64,000 nucleotides of DNA. It comes from Cunninghamella blakesleeana. Its lineage: Eukaryota; Mucoromycota; Mucoromycetes; Mucorales; Cunninghamellaceae. The DNA lies in NCBI GenBank assembly GCA_017871115.1, contig JAFCIZ010000001.1, positions 6,198,001-6,262,000 of the forward strand. The letters are read 5' to 3'. This document shows positions 1-16,951 of this stretch, piece by piece. The position numbers and the translations under genes are program-made. The notes below the pieces were generated by a model, which saw only the letters and a program-made list of their open reading frames with translations, did no database searches and was not told the origin of the DNA. Position 1 is the stretch's first letter; each line of letters starts with the position of its first letter.

Positions 1-55
1 TTATATTTTATTCATTTTTAATATAATTATTTTTTCATATATACATATATATTAG

Positions 56-542
56 TGGATACATAATATCCACTACACCTTTATGACTATTTTAATTCAT
101 TCCATCTTAATACTATGCAATGTTACATATCTTTGGCTCATACCGAATCATCTTTTTACAATTATAGCTGCATTATTGTTACCATTTTTACAAGGTAATT
201 TATATATATATATAACATAGTTTGAACCACAACTAATTTCTTTTTATTCTTAATTCTCTTTCTTTTTCTAAAGGTATTATATTTTATTTGGCATGGTTAA
301 TTACATCTAATAGAATTAATACATTGGTTTGGTCAGATCAACAAAGGATAATACAAAGATCTATCATGTCTACCTTATTTAGTTGTATAGGACCTATCTT
401 TGGTACTCTCTTAGCTGGGTTGCTTATAGATGATAATGGAATGATATTAAAAACAAATTCTTTTTCTTTAGTCTATCAATTATGTGTGGGTTTATTAACG
501 CTAAGTTTTGTTTTATCTTGGGTTTGGTGTGAAGAGGAATAA
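56..542 (+). CDS. Membrane transporter, C-terminal part (MFS-like), cut by left edge
   Basis: Two exons are visible, about 56-194 and 274-542, joined by a 79-bp GT-AG intron in phase 1. The first visible exon follows an ATTAG acceptor, so the gene begins to the left of the window. The translated piece, about 135 residues, is strongly hydrophobic, with roughly four membrane-spanning stretches. A short charged loop (SNRINTLVWSDQQR) and a Gly-rich helix (GPIFGTLLAGLLID) separate them, followed by a last helix and an acidic CEEE tail. This layout resembles the last helices of a major facilitator-type carrier, but no substrate motif is present. The family assignment is an inference from topology. 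It could be another polytopic membrane protein. Confidence 0.55.
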
Positions 543-1106
543 ATAAATAAATAAAAATAATAATTTAGGATGCATTTGTTCTTTTTTCAATTCAATCTAT
601 TTTACACATATTAGAAAACTTAATCTTTTAATATTATTAAAAAAAAGTATCATCACTTTATACATAATAAATACCACAATCATTACATAACCATAGTAAA
701 AAAAAATAATATGCTTTATATCTTAAAAAAGGAATTTAGGAAACTTTATTTTTTTGTTCGCATGAAAAGCGATTTTTTTTACAATAGTATTAATTGTCAA
801 TTTCATGTACACAAAAAATATACTTTCTTCCTCTTATCGCAAATTTTATGTAAACATTCTTTTGTTTTCCTTATATTTCACAATAGTAAATAGGATATAT
901 ACATATTTTTAAATCATGATGATAGAAACTGATAAAAAATATATAATAATTATTTATTAGAGTGGATATTTTTAATAATGCCATAATTTCAAAAATATTT
1001 TATGAATAGAGATGTATGGTTGCTGTAATTATAGATGTAATGCAATCGACCATGTAAAAATGTTCGTTTTTTTTTTTCTTTTTTTTTTTTTTTGTAAATA
1101 TCTAAT
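543..1106. other. Intergenic, convergent 3' ends, no gene seen
   Basis: AT-rich spacer between the transporter stop and the RIX7 stop on the other strand. Short ORFs here (for example 711-893) are low-complexity Phe/Lys-rich and have no recognisable content. It probably holds the two 3' UTRs. A T-run lies at 1069-1093 next to the RIX7 stop codon. Confidence 0.5.
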
Positions 1107-5085
<3,979 letters not shown>

Positions 5086-5302
5086 AAAGTAAACTAATGA
5101 TTTATATTTTTCAGATAAATATTAATGTATATATATATTTTAAAAAAAAGACAGAGAAATTAAAAAATCAGCCACAGCCTTTTTTTAAAAAAAATGGCGG
5201 AATTTTAATTTTCTTAATGCGGGTCGGAGGAGGATCAAGATTGTGAAAAGGAAAGCAGTTCATGAAAAGATAATACTTCCTTCTCTTTTTTTTCAATTAA
5301 AA
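5086..5302. promoter_or_regulatory. Shared divergent promoter RIX7 / eL20
   Basis: A 217-bp spacer separates the two ATG codons. It contains TGGCGGAATTTTAA at 5195-5208 and a GC-rich patch near 5218-5240 in otherwise AT-rich DNA. The same TGGCG-centred motif occurs in other promoters of this window. Because the two genes both serve ribosome production, common control is plausible but inferred. Confidence 0.5.
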
Positions 5303-6595
5303 ATGGCTAGAGTAAGTTAATCAGTTTACAATGAAGAATAACATATGGATTCAATTTAATATGGATGATGGAGCTTATTTCTAAAACGATAAATGATACA
5401 TGGATGCATGGTTTTAAATAAATGGATGGATGGATTTATTAAATATATCAATAATGTACTTATAAACTAATCATCTACAACAAATCAATATGGAAGATGA
5501 TACATCCATCTATCAACTCTATTACATCTATCAATTTTTATCAATAATTATTATCATCTGGATTTGTTTTTGTAATATATTCATACGTATGCACTCAATC
5601 CAATTTCTTTAAATACGACTCATTTTTTTGGAAGTAATACTGAATGAAGTACAATTCAACTACAGCATTTTAGATGTCTTTTTAAAAAGGAAAAAAAGGA
5701 CAGCTGGTAGAAAGATAAATACAATATACACTACAACAGAAAAAAAAAAGAATTATTTATATTAAATGAATGCAAATATCAGTCATTTATCAGTTTATGG
5801 AATAAGCTCAGTCATTAAATATGAAAAAACTTGATAATAGGAAAAAAAATAGAAAAAGTAAGGTGGAATTATATTTTAATATATACATTCTTTTTTTAAA
5901 AAAAATAGTTCCACGAATATCAAGTGGTTGGTCGTAAGCTCCCTTCTGAGCAAGACCGTACTCCTAAGCTCTACCGTATGAGAATCTTTGCTCCTAACGA
6001 TGTTGTTGCCAAGTCTCGTTTCTGGTACTTCTTGAAGAAACTTCGTAAGGTTAAGAAGGCTGCTGGTGAAATTGTTTCCGTCAACGAAGTAAGTTAATTT
6101 ATATATTTTTTTTCACTGTGATAAATGAAAAGATGTTTTTTTGGGATTCATCTTTTTTTTTTACAGCAATCAACGATTTTTTAAAATAATGGTTGATGAT
6201 TTTTTTTACTGATCAATATATTCATATACAATTTTTTTTTAAAAAATAAATAATAGATTCACGAAAAACGCCCTGAACAAATCAAGAACTTCGGTGTCTG
6301 GCTTCGTTATGACTCCCGCTCCGGTACTCACAACATGTACAAGGAATACCGTGGTTTATCTCGTGTTGAAGCTGTTGAAAACTGTTACCAAGATATGGCT
6401 GCCCGTCACCGTGCTCGTTTCGGTTCTATTCAAATCATCCGTGTTTCTGAAGTTGCTGTTGCTGATGTTCGTCGTCAATACATCAAACAATTATTGACCC
6501 CCAAACTCAGTTTCCCCTTACCTCATCGTATCAACCGTGTGGAAAAGAAGCACCGTACTCTTTACCAAGCCAAGCGTCCTTCCACTTTCTATTAA
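5303..6595 (+). CDS. RPL20: 60S ribosomal protein eL20 (L18a)
   Basis: Three exons (5303-5311, 5909-6088, 6257-6595) give 175 aa, the normal size for eL20. The first exon holds only Met-Ala-Arg and is followed by a 597-bp intron, a layout common for fungal ribosomal protein genes. The protein begins [14 protein letters not shown] and carries the conserved [11 protein letters not shown] and [10 protein letters not shown] segments, ending in KRPSTFY. These are hallmark eL20 blocks. Codons are richer in C-ending synonyms than those of neighbours, as expected for a highly expressed gene. It shares its promoter with RIX7. Confidence 0.97.
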
Positions 6596-8751
6596 AGAAA
6601 ATAGTTTTAAAATACTTGATTGTTTTTTAAAATATTTATTAAATATATAAAAAGTGTGTAATTTTTTTTCTTCTTTCTCTCTTTTTTTAATTCTGGTTTG
6701 AATATGATTTTATTGTTTTATTTATTTATCTTGGTTCAGCAATAAAGAAAGGAAAAAAAAATAAAAAAAAAGGAAATAGTATCTAGCTTAAATATATAAT
6801 TGAGTTATTGATTTGGGAAATAAAAGAGGCTGATCAAAAAAAAATAACTTCAATATGCATATAAGGTTTGAAACTCCGGTTTGTTTTTATGAAAATAATT
6901 CGTTCTATCCATATCATTTTTTCGAAAATATATATTATATTTTACATGTAAAAAAAAGGTCTTCAGAACAGGATGGGTTTGTATATTAAATAATTTAAAC
7001 ATTCACTCAAGAACTCGTAAAAAAATTGAAGCAAAATGACTTAATAATAGAGATATTTTCAAAATAAAAATGGGCATTTTCAAAAAATAAAAATAAAAAT
7101 GCCTCTGGAGAATGGAAGATTTTTATTTATGAATATAACTTGGTATAAGGAAATAAACTGATAAATATATCAAAATTAAACTGTAAGACGTAGAATTAAG
7201 TCATATAATTATTATATGAATTTATATTAAATTTTTTTTATGAAGACATGTTAGATTTAGATTCATTTTTATTATTGCTCCAAATTTAAGGCGTGTCAGA
7301 TACTTGCAAATAATGCCTAAAGTAAATAATTTTAGTGGTTTGGATAATTGATATTTTTATTATATTTATATTTATGTAAATGGCTTTGTTAAAAAAAATC
7401 AATACCAAGGATGTCTTTATTTGACACGAAAAAAGGGAAGTTAGAGTAAAAATATTAATAATAAACTAAGAATGTAATTGTAGTAGAATCAAAAATAAAA
7501 GGCCAATCGGAGTATTATCTAACTGATAAAAAAAGCATTTCAGTATATCATTTTTTTACAGCTATTATTTACTATTGTGTTTTTTTTTTATAATCAGTAT
7601 TAACACTATAGTAAAGTGTAAATGACTACTCATGAATTAAATAATAATATATCACTATTAATTGCAATAGAGACACTTGAATATTGGGGGAGTATAGAAA
7701 TGTCAAAAATTCTTAAAAAGATAGATTATTAAATAGAGAAAGGCGTGCATGATCAAAGAAAAAAAAACATTATTGTAAATGATTAAGTTAAAACTGTATC
7801 TCTATATACATGGAAAATTTTTAATGTATATTTCTATACAGATACTTGAATCCAGTAGTAGTTGATCTTATGAATGTATCAAGTTCATCCATATCACTTC
7901 TCCAGCTGTATACATTATCAACTATAAAATATTGAAATAAAATAAAAAATATACTAGCTTCTTTTATCTAATCAACATCTTATTTAAGATTATGTATGTT
8001 ACTTTTGCCTACCTTGGCATCTCTTTAAGTAATCATATAAAAAATCTATATTTTATACTTTATTCAAAATAGCTCTTGTTCCTTCTTTTAAGTGTCAGTG
8101 TATTTAATTATTTTCATATGTTAGTCATTTTCGAATACATTAAATATTTATACAATATTAAGAAAAGGTTCAGGTACAGTAAAAAATGGCTAACAATAGA
8201 ATAGCGAATTCCTTTGAATAGCTTGAGGGTATTTTTATTTCACATCATAAAAATTTCCAAATGTGAGGTTTGAAAAATATAAAAAAATCAAATTTATTTT
8301 TTATGTTCAATCATTTTCCAAATTCAGCTCACATATAAAAATCTTCATAAAATCTAATTCTAATAAAAAACGACCCCTTCACACATATAATTTTCTAACA
8401 TTAATCGGACTCGTTTATTTAATTCTTTGATAAATACAGTTTTATTATTTAATTCATATTATCATTTTATTTTGGTTTGTTAACAATCAAACTATCTATT
8501 TAATCTTTATAAATCCTCGTAATTTTGATTTTAAGGATTTCAATACACAAGTGTCGAAAGTTCTGAGTTTAAAAACAACTTGTCGAGATAAAAATTTTAG
8601 TTCACCAGCTTTAAAGTGGCGCATCTCTTTCACCCGTATTTTTTTTTTCGCGACATTTTTTTTTCAACTTTTTACTTTTCTCTCCACCTTTTTTTAATCG
8701 TAGATTTTTTTTATTTTCTGTTTATAGCAATAATAAAACTTAGTAAAAATA
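6596..8751. other. Long intergenic stretch, mostly featureless
   Basis: About 2.2 kb of AT-rich DNA lies between eL20 and RFC4. The only coding-like signal is a decayed minus-strand remnant around 7821-8260, listed separately. The last 150 bp before RFC4 contain a TGGCGC site near 8626 and pyrimidine-rich runs typical of a promoter. I see no tRNA or other RNA gene. Confidence 0.5.
7821..8260 (-). pseudogene. Decayed coding remnant, family unknown
   Basis: On the minus strand a good terminal exon at 7921-7821 encodes a mixed-composition peptide (VDNVYSWRSDMDELDTF then RSTTTGFKYLYRNIH) ending in TAA. It joins in phase to a short exon at 8045-8013 (FLYDYLKRCQ) across a GTAGGC...TATAG intron. 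Further upstream, to about 8260, the sequence still looks coding, but stops interrupt every frame (for example LTFGNFYDVK, stop, KYPQAIQRNSLFYC, stop). I read this as the 3' part of a dead gene. I do not recognise the family. A short live gene cannot be excluded. Confidence 0.3.
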
Positions 8752-9566
8752 ATGGCTGCATCAGTACTAGCACCTATGGAAATTGATTCATCAACCTCAA
8801 ATAAAGAGGATTCAACTTATCTTTTGCCTTGGTACATATATATTTCAGTTAAATTGATACTGGAATAAAAATAGTAAAATACTATATATATTTTATTTTT
8901 ATTTCTCTACTTATTATTTAATTATTATTATTTATAATATATTAGGGTAGAAAAGTATAGGCCTATTATATTAAAGGATATCGTTGGTAATGAAGAAACT
9001 GTAGCTCGATTAACTTCTATTGCACGTGACGGAAATATGCCAAATATTATTTTAACTGTAAATATTTTTTTTGTAGTTTTAAATATTTAAAATAACTCAG
9101 ATAATAATATACATAATAATAGCAAAATATTAAACTTGATCTTTTATTATTGTTATTACTATAATTGTTATTTTTCAAACAGGGTTTACCAGGTATTGGG
9201 AAAACTACTAGTATATTGTGTCTTGCTAATGAATTATTGGGTCCTGCCTACAAAGAAGCTGTATTAGAATTAAATGCATCCGATGACAGGTAGGATTTTA
9301 TTTTCATTTTTTTTTTAAAATATTATATCCTTTATTTTAATTTTAAGAAAAATATCCAACAATTACATCATTTTATTATAAACAATCGAATAGAGGAATT
9401 GATGTTGTAAGAAATCGTATTAAAGCTTTTGCTCAAAAAAAAGTAACATTACCTCCTGGTCGACATAAAATTATCATTTTGGATGAAGCTGATAGGTAAT
9501 AAAAAATTCATTTTATTATTATAAACATTTATACATGTGGATTGATAATTTATGATTAATTTTGTA

Positions 9567-9618
<52 letters not shown>

Positions 9619-10352
9619 CAGTATGACTGGTGGTGCTCAACAAGCTTTACGTCGAACGATGGAAATTTATTCAAATACAACTCGATTCGCGCTGGCGTGC
9701 AATCAATCCAATAAAATCATTGAGCCTATTCAATCTCGGTGTGCTACTTTAAGATACACAAAATTATCGGATACTCAAGTATTAAAAAGATTACAAGAAA
9801 TATGTGATGCTGAAAAAGTAAATATATATATATATTAAGAGAATAAAAGCAAAATAATAATAACCAAGTAGAAGTAATGACCATTATTTTTATTATTTTT
9901 ATTATATATATATGTAGGTATCAGTAACAGATGATGGATTGGAAGCATTAATATTTACGGCGGATGGAGATATGCGTCAAGCTATAAATAATTTACAATC
10001 AGCATTTTACGGTTTTGGTCATGTTAATTCAGAAAACGTTTTTAAAATTTGCGATCGACCTCATCCAATTCTTATTCAGGCTATGTTAAAAAATTGTGCT
10101 TCTGGAAATGTACGCGAATCTGTAGAAGTAATTAGAGAACTTTATTTGAAAGGGTATTCAGCTTTAGATATTATTACAACCATGTTTCGTGTTGTCAAGA
10201 GCTTTGATGAGCTTGGGGACGATTTACAATTGGAATTTTTAAAGGAAATTGGATTTACACATATGCGTATTTTAGATGGATATCATAGTTTATTACAATT
10301 ATCTGGATTAGTAGCTAAACTTTGTCAAATAGGTGGTGTCAAAATAAATTAA
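8752..10352 (+). CDS. RFC4: Replication factor C small subunit (yeast Rfc4 / human RFC2 type)
   Basis: Six exons (8752-8831, 8946-9057, 9183-9289, 9394-9495, 9622-9817, 9918-10352) sum to 344 codons (343 aa), the usual clamp-loader small-subunit length. Visible RFC boxes are LLPWVEKYRP (box II), [10 protein letters not shown] (Walker A), the [10 protein letters not shown] box, ILDEADSMT (Walker B) and the SRC motif in [10 protein letters not shown]. The form of the ASDDRGI box and the PPGRHKI approach to Walker B fit the Rfc4/RFC2 branch best. The protein loads PCNA in the nucleus during DNA replication and repair. A TGGCGC site lies upstream near 8626, reminiscent of E2F/MBF-type S-phase control. 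Intron 4 carries a long (TA)n run. Confidence 0.93.
9571..9611. repeat. (TA)n microsatellite in RFC4 intron
   Basis: About twenty TA units immediately precede the pyrimidine-poor acceptor TTTATATACAG of the fourth intron. Confidence 0.9.
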
Positions 10353-10680
10353 AAGTAATCATGTTAATATTAGGTTACGTTATATCAGCAACTATAATTT
10401 TGATATTGCTATTTTTTTATAAGCATAATAATTAAAAATTAAAATTGATTAGCACTAAAGTAAAAATTTTAGAAAAAATAAAAATATAAATAAAAATATA
10501 AAAAAGTGATATTAAAAGTAGTAGACTATGTACATTTATAAATATATGAGTTTACAATGTTTATATTTATAGAAAATAACGTGCAATTTATTGTTGATAT
10601 AAACTTGGAATGGAAACATTAAATCCTAATATGATGGATAATGAATAAATGATATTAACAATTAACGAGAAAACTAAAGC

Positions 10681-10685
10681 CACAT

Positions 10686-10734
<49 letters not shown>
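10681..10734. repeat. Compound (CA)n(TA)n microsatellite
   Basis: A run of CA units passes directly into a run of TA units just beyond the stop codon of DNA ligase IV, probably in its 3' UTR. Confidence 0.9.
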
Positions 10735-10743
10735 AGCATAATT

Positions 10744-13154
10744 TTACTTACGGGTTTCATCAAGAAGTGTATGTTGTTGTGCACATTGTTGAATCCAATT
10801 AACTGTAACAAAATAAGGAGTTCTTTCATTTTTTCTTCTATGCAATACGTGTACATATATATTATAATAAGGGTTAAATTAGTATATATGTAAAATAATA
10901 TATGTATATAATTATATCCATATATGAATAGATGAACAACTTTATATACTTTGTAAATTGCTTGATTATATTTTTTATAGTTTCATGCTCTTGATTTTCA
11001 TCCATTATAACATGTGTTATAAGTGGATCCAATACATCTGATACTACTTGACCACCATAAAACTTAATTAAAATACCCATTCTTTGAAACTTATCATGTA
11101 ATTCTTGACGTCGAACGCCTTCCATTGTGATATTCAATAGTTTTTCATCATCATTAGGACTTGAAAAATAAGCCCGAATACCATAAAAAAACATACCGGG
11201 AATACCAGCGTGAAAATATTTATCTCGCATATAGCCAATAGCTTTTGGATTATTTGAAATTGGTATTCTATCCCATATCTAATAGTTAGTTTAATAAAAA
11301 TAAAATAAAACATATATTATTAATCTAATTATTTCCCAAAAATGCATATATTAAAATAAAATATCGTCTTACTTCTTTTAAACTTTCTTTTGTTGCATTG
11401 TCTATGTAAGAATCGCCAAATTCATCCATAACTGTATTAAATTCTTGTTCTGTTTTTACAGTTGTAAATAACATGTATCTTAAAAAAAACAGTCGTGTAT
11501 TAATATTAATAAAAAATAATTTATACGTAGTGTTTCTCTTTTATTACTATTATTTAATTCACATATTTACTTTGGAGCCAAAGTTAAAAGTTCATTCTTT
11601 TGGACACAATCTAATATCCATGTTGGGTAAATAATGTCATTTGATTTTTGAAAAATGATGCTTTCAACCCGAATATCTAAAAAATATATAAATGTATCAA
11701 AATGTATATATATGACTATTTGATATATTTTTCCTTTTGCTTTTATAAGTAAAAAAATTAAAATAATATTACTTTTTTTTCCAGCAATCACATATGTTGA
11801 AGAATCATGTCTTTGAATAAATTCACCACCATTTTCCTTGATGACTACTTCTAAATATTGTTTAGATATATTATTATCTTGGCCATTTATCACATCTATA
11901 TTATAAATAATAAAATGAAATGAAATGTATATAGCCATCAGTATTTTAATTTAGTTTTATTATACCTTTCATTTATAAAGACAATTGTAACTTACAAAAC
12001 TTTTTATTTTCAAATAAATTTGTTTTTTTGGTTATATTTTTCACGTCGGTTCCTTGCTGACTAGGATTTAAATTAAGTGTCTATAAAACAGTAATTTATA
12101 ATAGCATATATTATGAAGACAAAAAAAAGTATATATTTTTTATTCTTTTTATTTTTTATCTTTTCCTCTTACTTTTTATTTATTTTTACTTACTAGCCCT
12201 TTAGTAATGGTTCGTGTCCGTTTTTTATAATCAAAGCTAAAATTAAGAAATAATAATTAATATTTTGTTAGAATGAAGGGTATAATATCAAAGAAAAACA
12301 TACATACATATATATATATATATAAGAAAGAGAAAGAAATAAATGAAACTTACGATAACTCTATTGGGGTTAAAGATTGTCGTTTTTGAGATGTTCCACG
12401 CCAAACTTCAATTAAATCTACATATAGTAAGGGTATTATATCAAAGGTGGACAAATTAGAAAATGATTAAAATAAATTAAAATAAATTAAAAGAGGCATA
12501 TATAAATGTTGTTTACCTTTATAAGTCATAATATCAGTCCACGATTTATCTCTTCTAAACCTAACGAATCTTGGAAATCTTAAAGTGTAACCACTACCCC
12601 ACATATCTAGATTTTACAATAGATAAATCGATGCATAATGAATGATATTGATTAAAATTAATAAAATCAACTATAAAAAATTTTTATTTTTGAATTTTAC
12701 TTTTACAACTTACTTGAACTAACAATTTCTGCTGCCTTTACTTCAATAACAACAGCTTTCTGATAGTCATTAACTAATACATCAGGTAATTCAGTAGATC
12801 TTAAAGGGTGATTAAGCCATGATGGTTGATTTTGAGCTTTGTAGGGCTGTATATTTTGAAAAAACTGTCCAAATTGGTTTATTTCATCATAAGTATATCC
12901 AGTACCAATCATTGAAAATGAAATAAAGCTATTTTTTTTATTTTTTAAAATAATATCAATAGTAATAGTAATAATAGTAATAAAGAAAAATTATAGATTT
13001 CATTTAATAATCATTTAACTTTCGTAACAACAATATCAGATAGTATATAACTTACTATGGTGGTTCATCATCAGGTACACGATCATCACGCAGTACACAC
13101 ATATATTGAGCTATCTTATTTGCACGACGGCCAGTTCCATATTTCCCACCTATG

Positions 13155-13197
<43 letters not shown>

Positions 13198-14832
13198 AAA
13201 TATAAGGGTTAAAATTTTATAAAAAAAACTGTATCTTATGAAATCATTTTTTTTATATTTAATACCTATCACAAGCAAATCACAATTTTCACCAAGTGTA
13301 TCAAAATAATCAGGTTTAATTTTAATCCAGTTACGATTACGTTCACCAGGTTCATATCGACATCGTGGATTCTTCAATATAATTCCTTCTTCACTAAAAA
13401 TGAAATAAAACAATAATTATAACATTATTATATGTTTCAGCCCATTATATATATAATACTTGTAAAAAAAATGTCATTGTAATATTACCAATGCTCCACA
13501 GCATGATTAAGAGCATCTACAACATCTGATTCAGTGGATTTTTCTTGTCTAGGCAATAAAGTCAGATACCCCGGTCTTTCTGTAACCACATTATTAAGTA
13601 CCTTGATTCTATCTGAAAGTGGATAATCAATTAATGCATGACCATTACAGTAAACAATATCAAATACAATAACTAAATAATGATAAAGAACAAAACAAAA
13701 AGCAAAAGTAAAAATCAATAAAATAATCATATTAATAATATTGAGTAGATAATTATATGAATAACTTACAGCATGGGTGAGCTCTATGAGATTCTAGTCT
13801 TTCATCTATAGAATTTATTATCATTATTATAATATTAATAGCATGTATTTATATATATAATTAATCTCAATTTTTAGGTATAAATATTGCTATTATTAAA
13901 AAAAACAATAGTAATATACCTTTTGCTGAGCCTTTCAAGGTTCCAAAAGGTAAATAAACATCTAACTGAGGATCATAAGCAACCATTTCACCGTCTAATA
14001 CCATACTGTTTGATTGCAAATAATATTAAAAAATTAAAATAAAATACTAATAAAATTTTTTTGTTACAATGATAATTATTTATTTTTATATAATTTCATC
14101 CACTTTACTTATCTGATTTTAAACATTGAAAAATTTCAGATGACAATTTCCCATTAGTTGTTGGTCTTGCCCCATATAAATCGGTGTAATCAGTCGCATT
14201 TCTAAATCATTATAATTTTTTTTAAAAGAAACAATAAAATAGAAAATAAAAAATAATTATAAATTAGTTATAAAATACGAAAATAATAATAACAATCTAA
14301 TTATGATGAATTATGAATATATACCTTGAATACCATTTGAATTTTTGGCCAATACGATCGCAGTGCATTTGCATACGTTCACCATCTATTTTTTCTTCAA
14401 TATAGAACTTTCCGTTAAATTGAACATTTTCGTAGTCTTTTATCGTTCCTTTCATAGAGAGTTGCGGCTTGAATACATCAAAAATTTTAATCGTCTATAT
14501 ATATGAGTAAGATACCATGTATTGGTATTTTCATATTACTATGTAATATCATTATTATAATTAAATCCATTTTCTTCTTTTTTTTTTTTTTTTTTACCGT
14601 TTTTCCAATTCTAGTATTAGGATTTTGTAAGTCATCAGCTACTTTCTTGAGGTTACTACATACACTATAAAGTTCACGTGCTTGAGGATGGTAAATGTTG
14701 AAAATAGTAGTCTCTGATATGCCAGTTTTAAGATCTTTTAAAATGATTCGTATTAGCCATCGCTGTTCAAAAGGTGTATAATTATTAATAATGTGTTTAA
14801 ATAGATCAGATTTTCGTTTATCATTACTGAAC

Positions 14833-14886
<54 letters not shown>

Positions 14887-15678
14887 TTATAAGCAAATAT
14901 CAATTTGATTTATCATCTTCTTATTATCATCATTTTACTATTATTATAATCACCATTTACCTTTCATTTCTATTCATATCATCCAATAAATCAATTACAT
15001 CTTCCACGGTTTGAGTTGCTTTTGTAACTGTTGATCTATTTTTAATAACATCGTATACAATGGAAGCAAAATCACCTGTTGATTTCTATATTTCAATAAA
15101 TTCAAATAATACCAAAAAGAACAATAATAACAATAATGGTAATATAATGATTTCAAAATTAAAATAAATATGATAGTTTAAAGAAATAAAAAAAAAGTAC
15201 TTTATAAAATTGCTTACAGTTTTATGTGACATAGAAGGAAGTTTCCATTTTAAGAGATTATATGCATCATCTGAGTTTTTAGCCAAGTTAAGAGCATCAA
15301 TATAGGCTTTAGCAATTTTAGCTTCCTTAACTCCATACTTCGCGGTGTCCAACTTTAAATATTGATTGTTGGTAAGATTAAAACAGTTAAAAGGGGATGA
15401 GGAGAGAGAGAAAGAGAAAAAAATAAAAAGAAATATTATAAAGTTACTTAAAAGATAGATTCATAAAAGTATACTATACTATCTATATATATATATCCTT
15501 ATTTTCATTGATTTACGTGTGGCAATAGTAATCTTAAAGCATTATAAAAATCATTACTATAATGGCGTCTCCAAGATTGCAGAAATTTTGAAATCAACTT
15601 TCTTTTTTCTTCATTTCCTCGAGTATTATTAATCGTTTCCATGAGCGTACATACAGTATTAAAAAGTGGACAAACCAT
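10744..15678 (-). CDS. LIG4: DNA ligase IV (ATP-dependent, non-homologous end joining)
   Basis: A many-exon gene that I can follow from about 15678 to a TAA at 10744-10746. The first exon (15678-15517) and the next (15352-15219) encode the DNA-binding domain, with ALRLLLPH and DTAKYGVKEAKIAKAYI. The adenylation domain has the active-site lysine in EEKIDGER (KxDG, exon near 14494-14325). Motifs MVLDGEMVAYD (near 13990) and the EEGIILKNP region (near 13390) follow. OB-fold segments with GKYGTG and the FPRFVRF-like block precede two BRCT domains (11.9-10.7 kb), the last ending near TPYFVTVNWIQQC. Ligase IV seals breaks together with an XRCC4/Lif1 partner. The exact start is uncertain. I used the ATG at 15678, but an upstream short exon is possible. 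Many introns carry (TA)n repeats. Confidence 0.9.
13155..13197. repeat. (TA)n(TG)n microsatellite in LIG4 intron
   Basis: A TA run followed by a TG run inside an intron of the ligase gene, downstream of the exon read at 13060-13150. Confidence 0.85.
14837..14881. repeat. (TA)n microsatellite in LIG4 intron
   Basis: More than twenty uninterrupted TA units, next to an exon boundary of the ligase gene. Confidence 0.9.
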
Positions 15679-16194
15679 TGCTCTCCATTTATTTTTAAAA
15701 GCTGTTAACTAGAATTATTATATTATTTATTTAAAAATTAAAAAAAACTGAGAGAGAAAGTGAAAAATTAAACCCAGAATTTTGTCAAAAGATATAAAAA
15801 TCCATTTACACTTTTTAGACTAATAAAATAAAAATTTATTTGCATTTTTTTTTTACAATATTATTAGTTTTTTTTTTTTTTTGCGTATTTAGAACTTTAA
15901 CAACATTATATATGTAACCAATCATTATACGTGTTGGAATCATTTTATTTTATTTTATTTTATTTAAAACTAATACGTACCTTTTTAGTTTTAAACAAAG
16001 AAAGCATATGTATATATATTTTTAAATATTGATTTTTTTCTAATAAATATACATATGAATGTTTTGTTCTACTTTAATAAAGCACGACGTTATATATATA
16101 TATACTAAGAATAATAAGTAAGGCAAAGAGTGAAAATTGGAAAGAACATACATAGATGAATAATAATATGAATGATAGTAATGTGAAATATAAT
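15679..16194. other. Intergenic, promoter side of LIG4
   Basis: About 500 bp of A/T homopolymer-rich sequence between the ligase start and the stop of the Nup93-like fragment. I see no gene. If LIG4 has an additional 5' exon it would lie here. Confidence 0.4.
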
Positions 16195-16951
16195 TATAAT
16201 TGAGGGTAATCTACACCGATAACCTTTGACATATCTAATTTTTGTTTTGTTATATCCAAATTTACTGAGTTAATTGATTTTCCTTTCATAATACCAGAAA
16301 ATATATTATTTCTAACACTTGCTGATTCTGTATCAATATCTTTTTTGAATGATTTTTTTGTCCCAGTGTTTACCTAAATAATATATATATAAGAATGTAT
16401 ATAAATAAAAATAAACATATGTACTAATAATATATTATTGGAATTTTTCTCTAACTTACTTGGTTTTTTTCATCATGAACTAAATCTATAATAGAGTGCA
16501 CTTGTTTTTGATAAAGGTATCCATCCACGTCAGTGTCTTGAATTGGTTGTCTTGATTCTACTGGTACACCTAAATGTATTGTTCCAAGATCACGCATAAG
16601 AAATTGTGTATTAACGCCACCTTGAGCTAAAAAGTAATGTCTAATAAAAAAATCAATTATAATTAATTTATTAAATACATCCAATTTTTATTATCATTTT
16701 ATTATTATATGCATAATCATAAATATAATAGCATTATATTTATATTTTACATACGCACGAACATCTACGTTGTCTTCTTGTTGTTTTGTTTTTTTTGCAA
16801 GTTTTTTTGTTTGTGAATCGATTTGTTCTAATCCTCGTTCCATATCTGGTAAGTCTTTTTTATTTATTTTTGAAGCTTGAAGTTTAGATCTTTCTAAGAT
16901 TTGATGTAGACTGACAGATTGATCATTCGATCGCTGTGTTTTTGATACCAT
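16195..16951 (-). CDS. Short Nup93/Nic96-like protein (N-terminal region only)
   Basis: Three exons (about 16951-16758, 16661-16458 and 16374-16195) join in frame to a protein of roughly 180 aa. The middle part aligns in spirit with the N-terminus of Nup93/Nic96 nucleoporins. A coiled-coil-like LPDMERGLEQID segment is followed by DVRAHYFLAQGGVNTQ, a repeat-like RDLGTIHLG, and the conserved PIQDTDVDGYL block. In this family that region is followed by about 600 residues of alpha-solenoid. Here a normal-looking third exon (ending VIGVDYPQL) reaches TAA, and nothing downstream resembles the solenoid. It may be a truncated duplicate, a pseudogene that still splices, or a short scaffold-binding paralogue. 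I am confident of the homology, not of function. Confidence 0.65.

Noticed and set aside
711..893. 60-codon ORF after the transporter gene
   Set aside because: Phe/Lys/Asn-rich, no motif, no conserved look, placed in a likely 3' UTR.
6089..6256. snoRNA in eL20 intron 2 (TTGATGAT ... CTGA)
   Set aside because: C and D-like boxes are too close together and no terminal stem is evident.
7290..7440. Possible inverted ends of a DNA transposon (GGCGTGTCA ... TGACACG)
   Set aside because: Match is short and imperfect, no target duplication or transposase between the ends.
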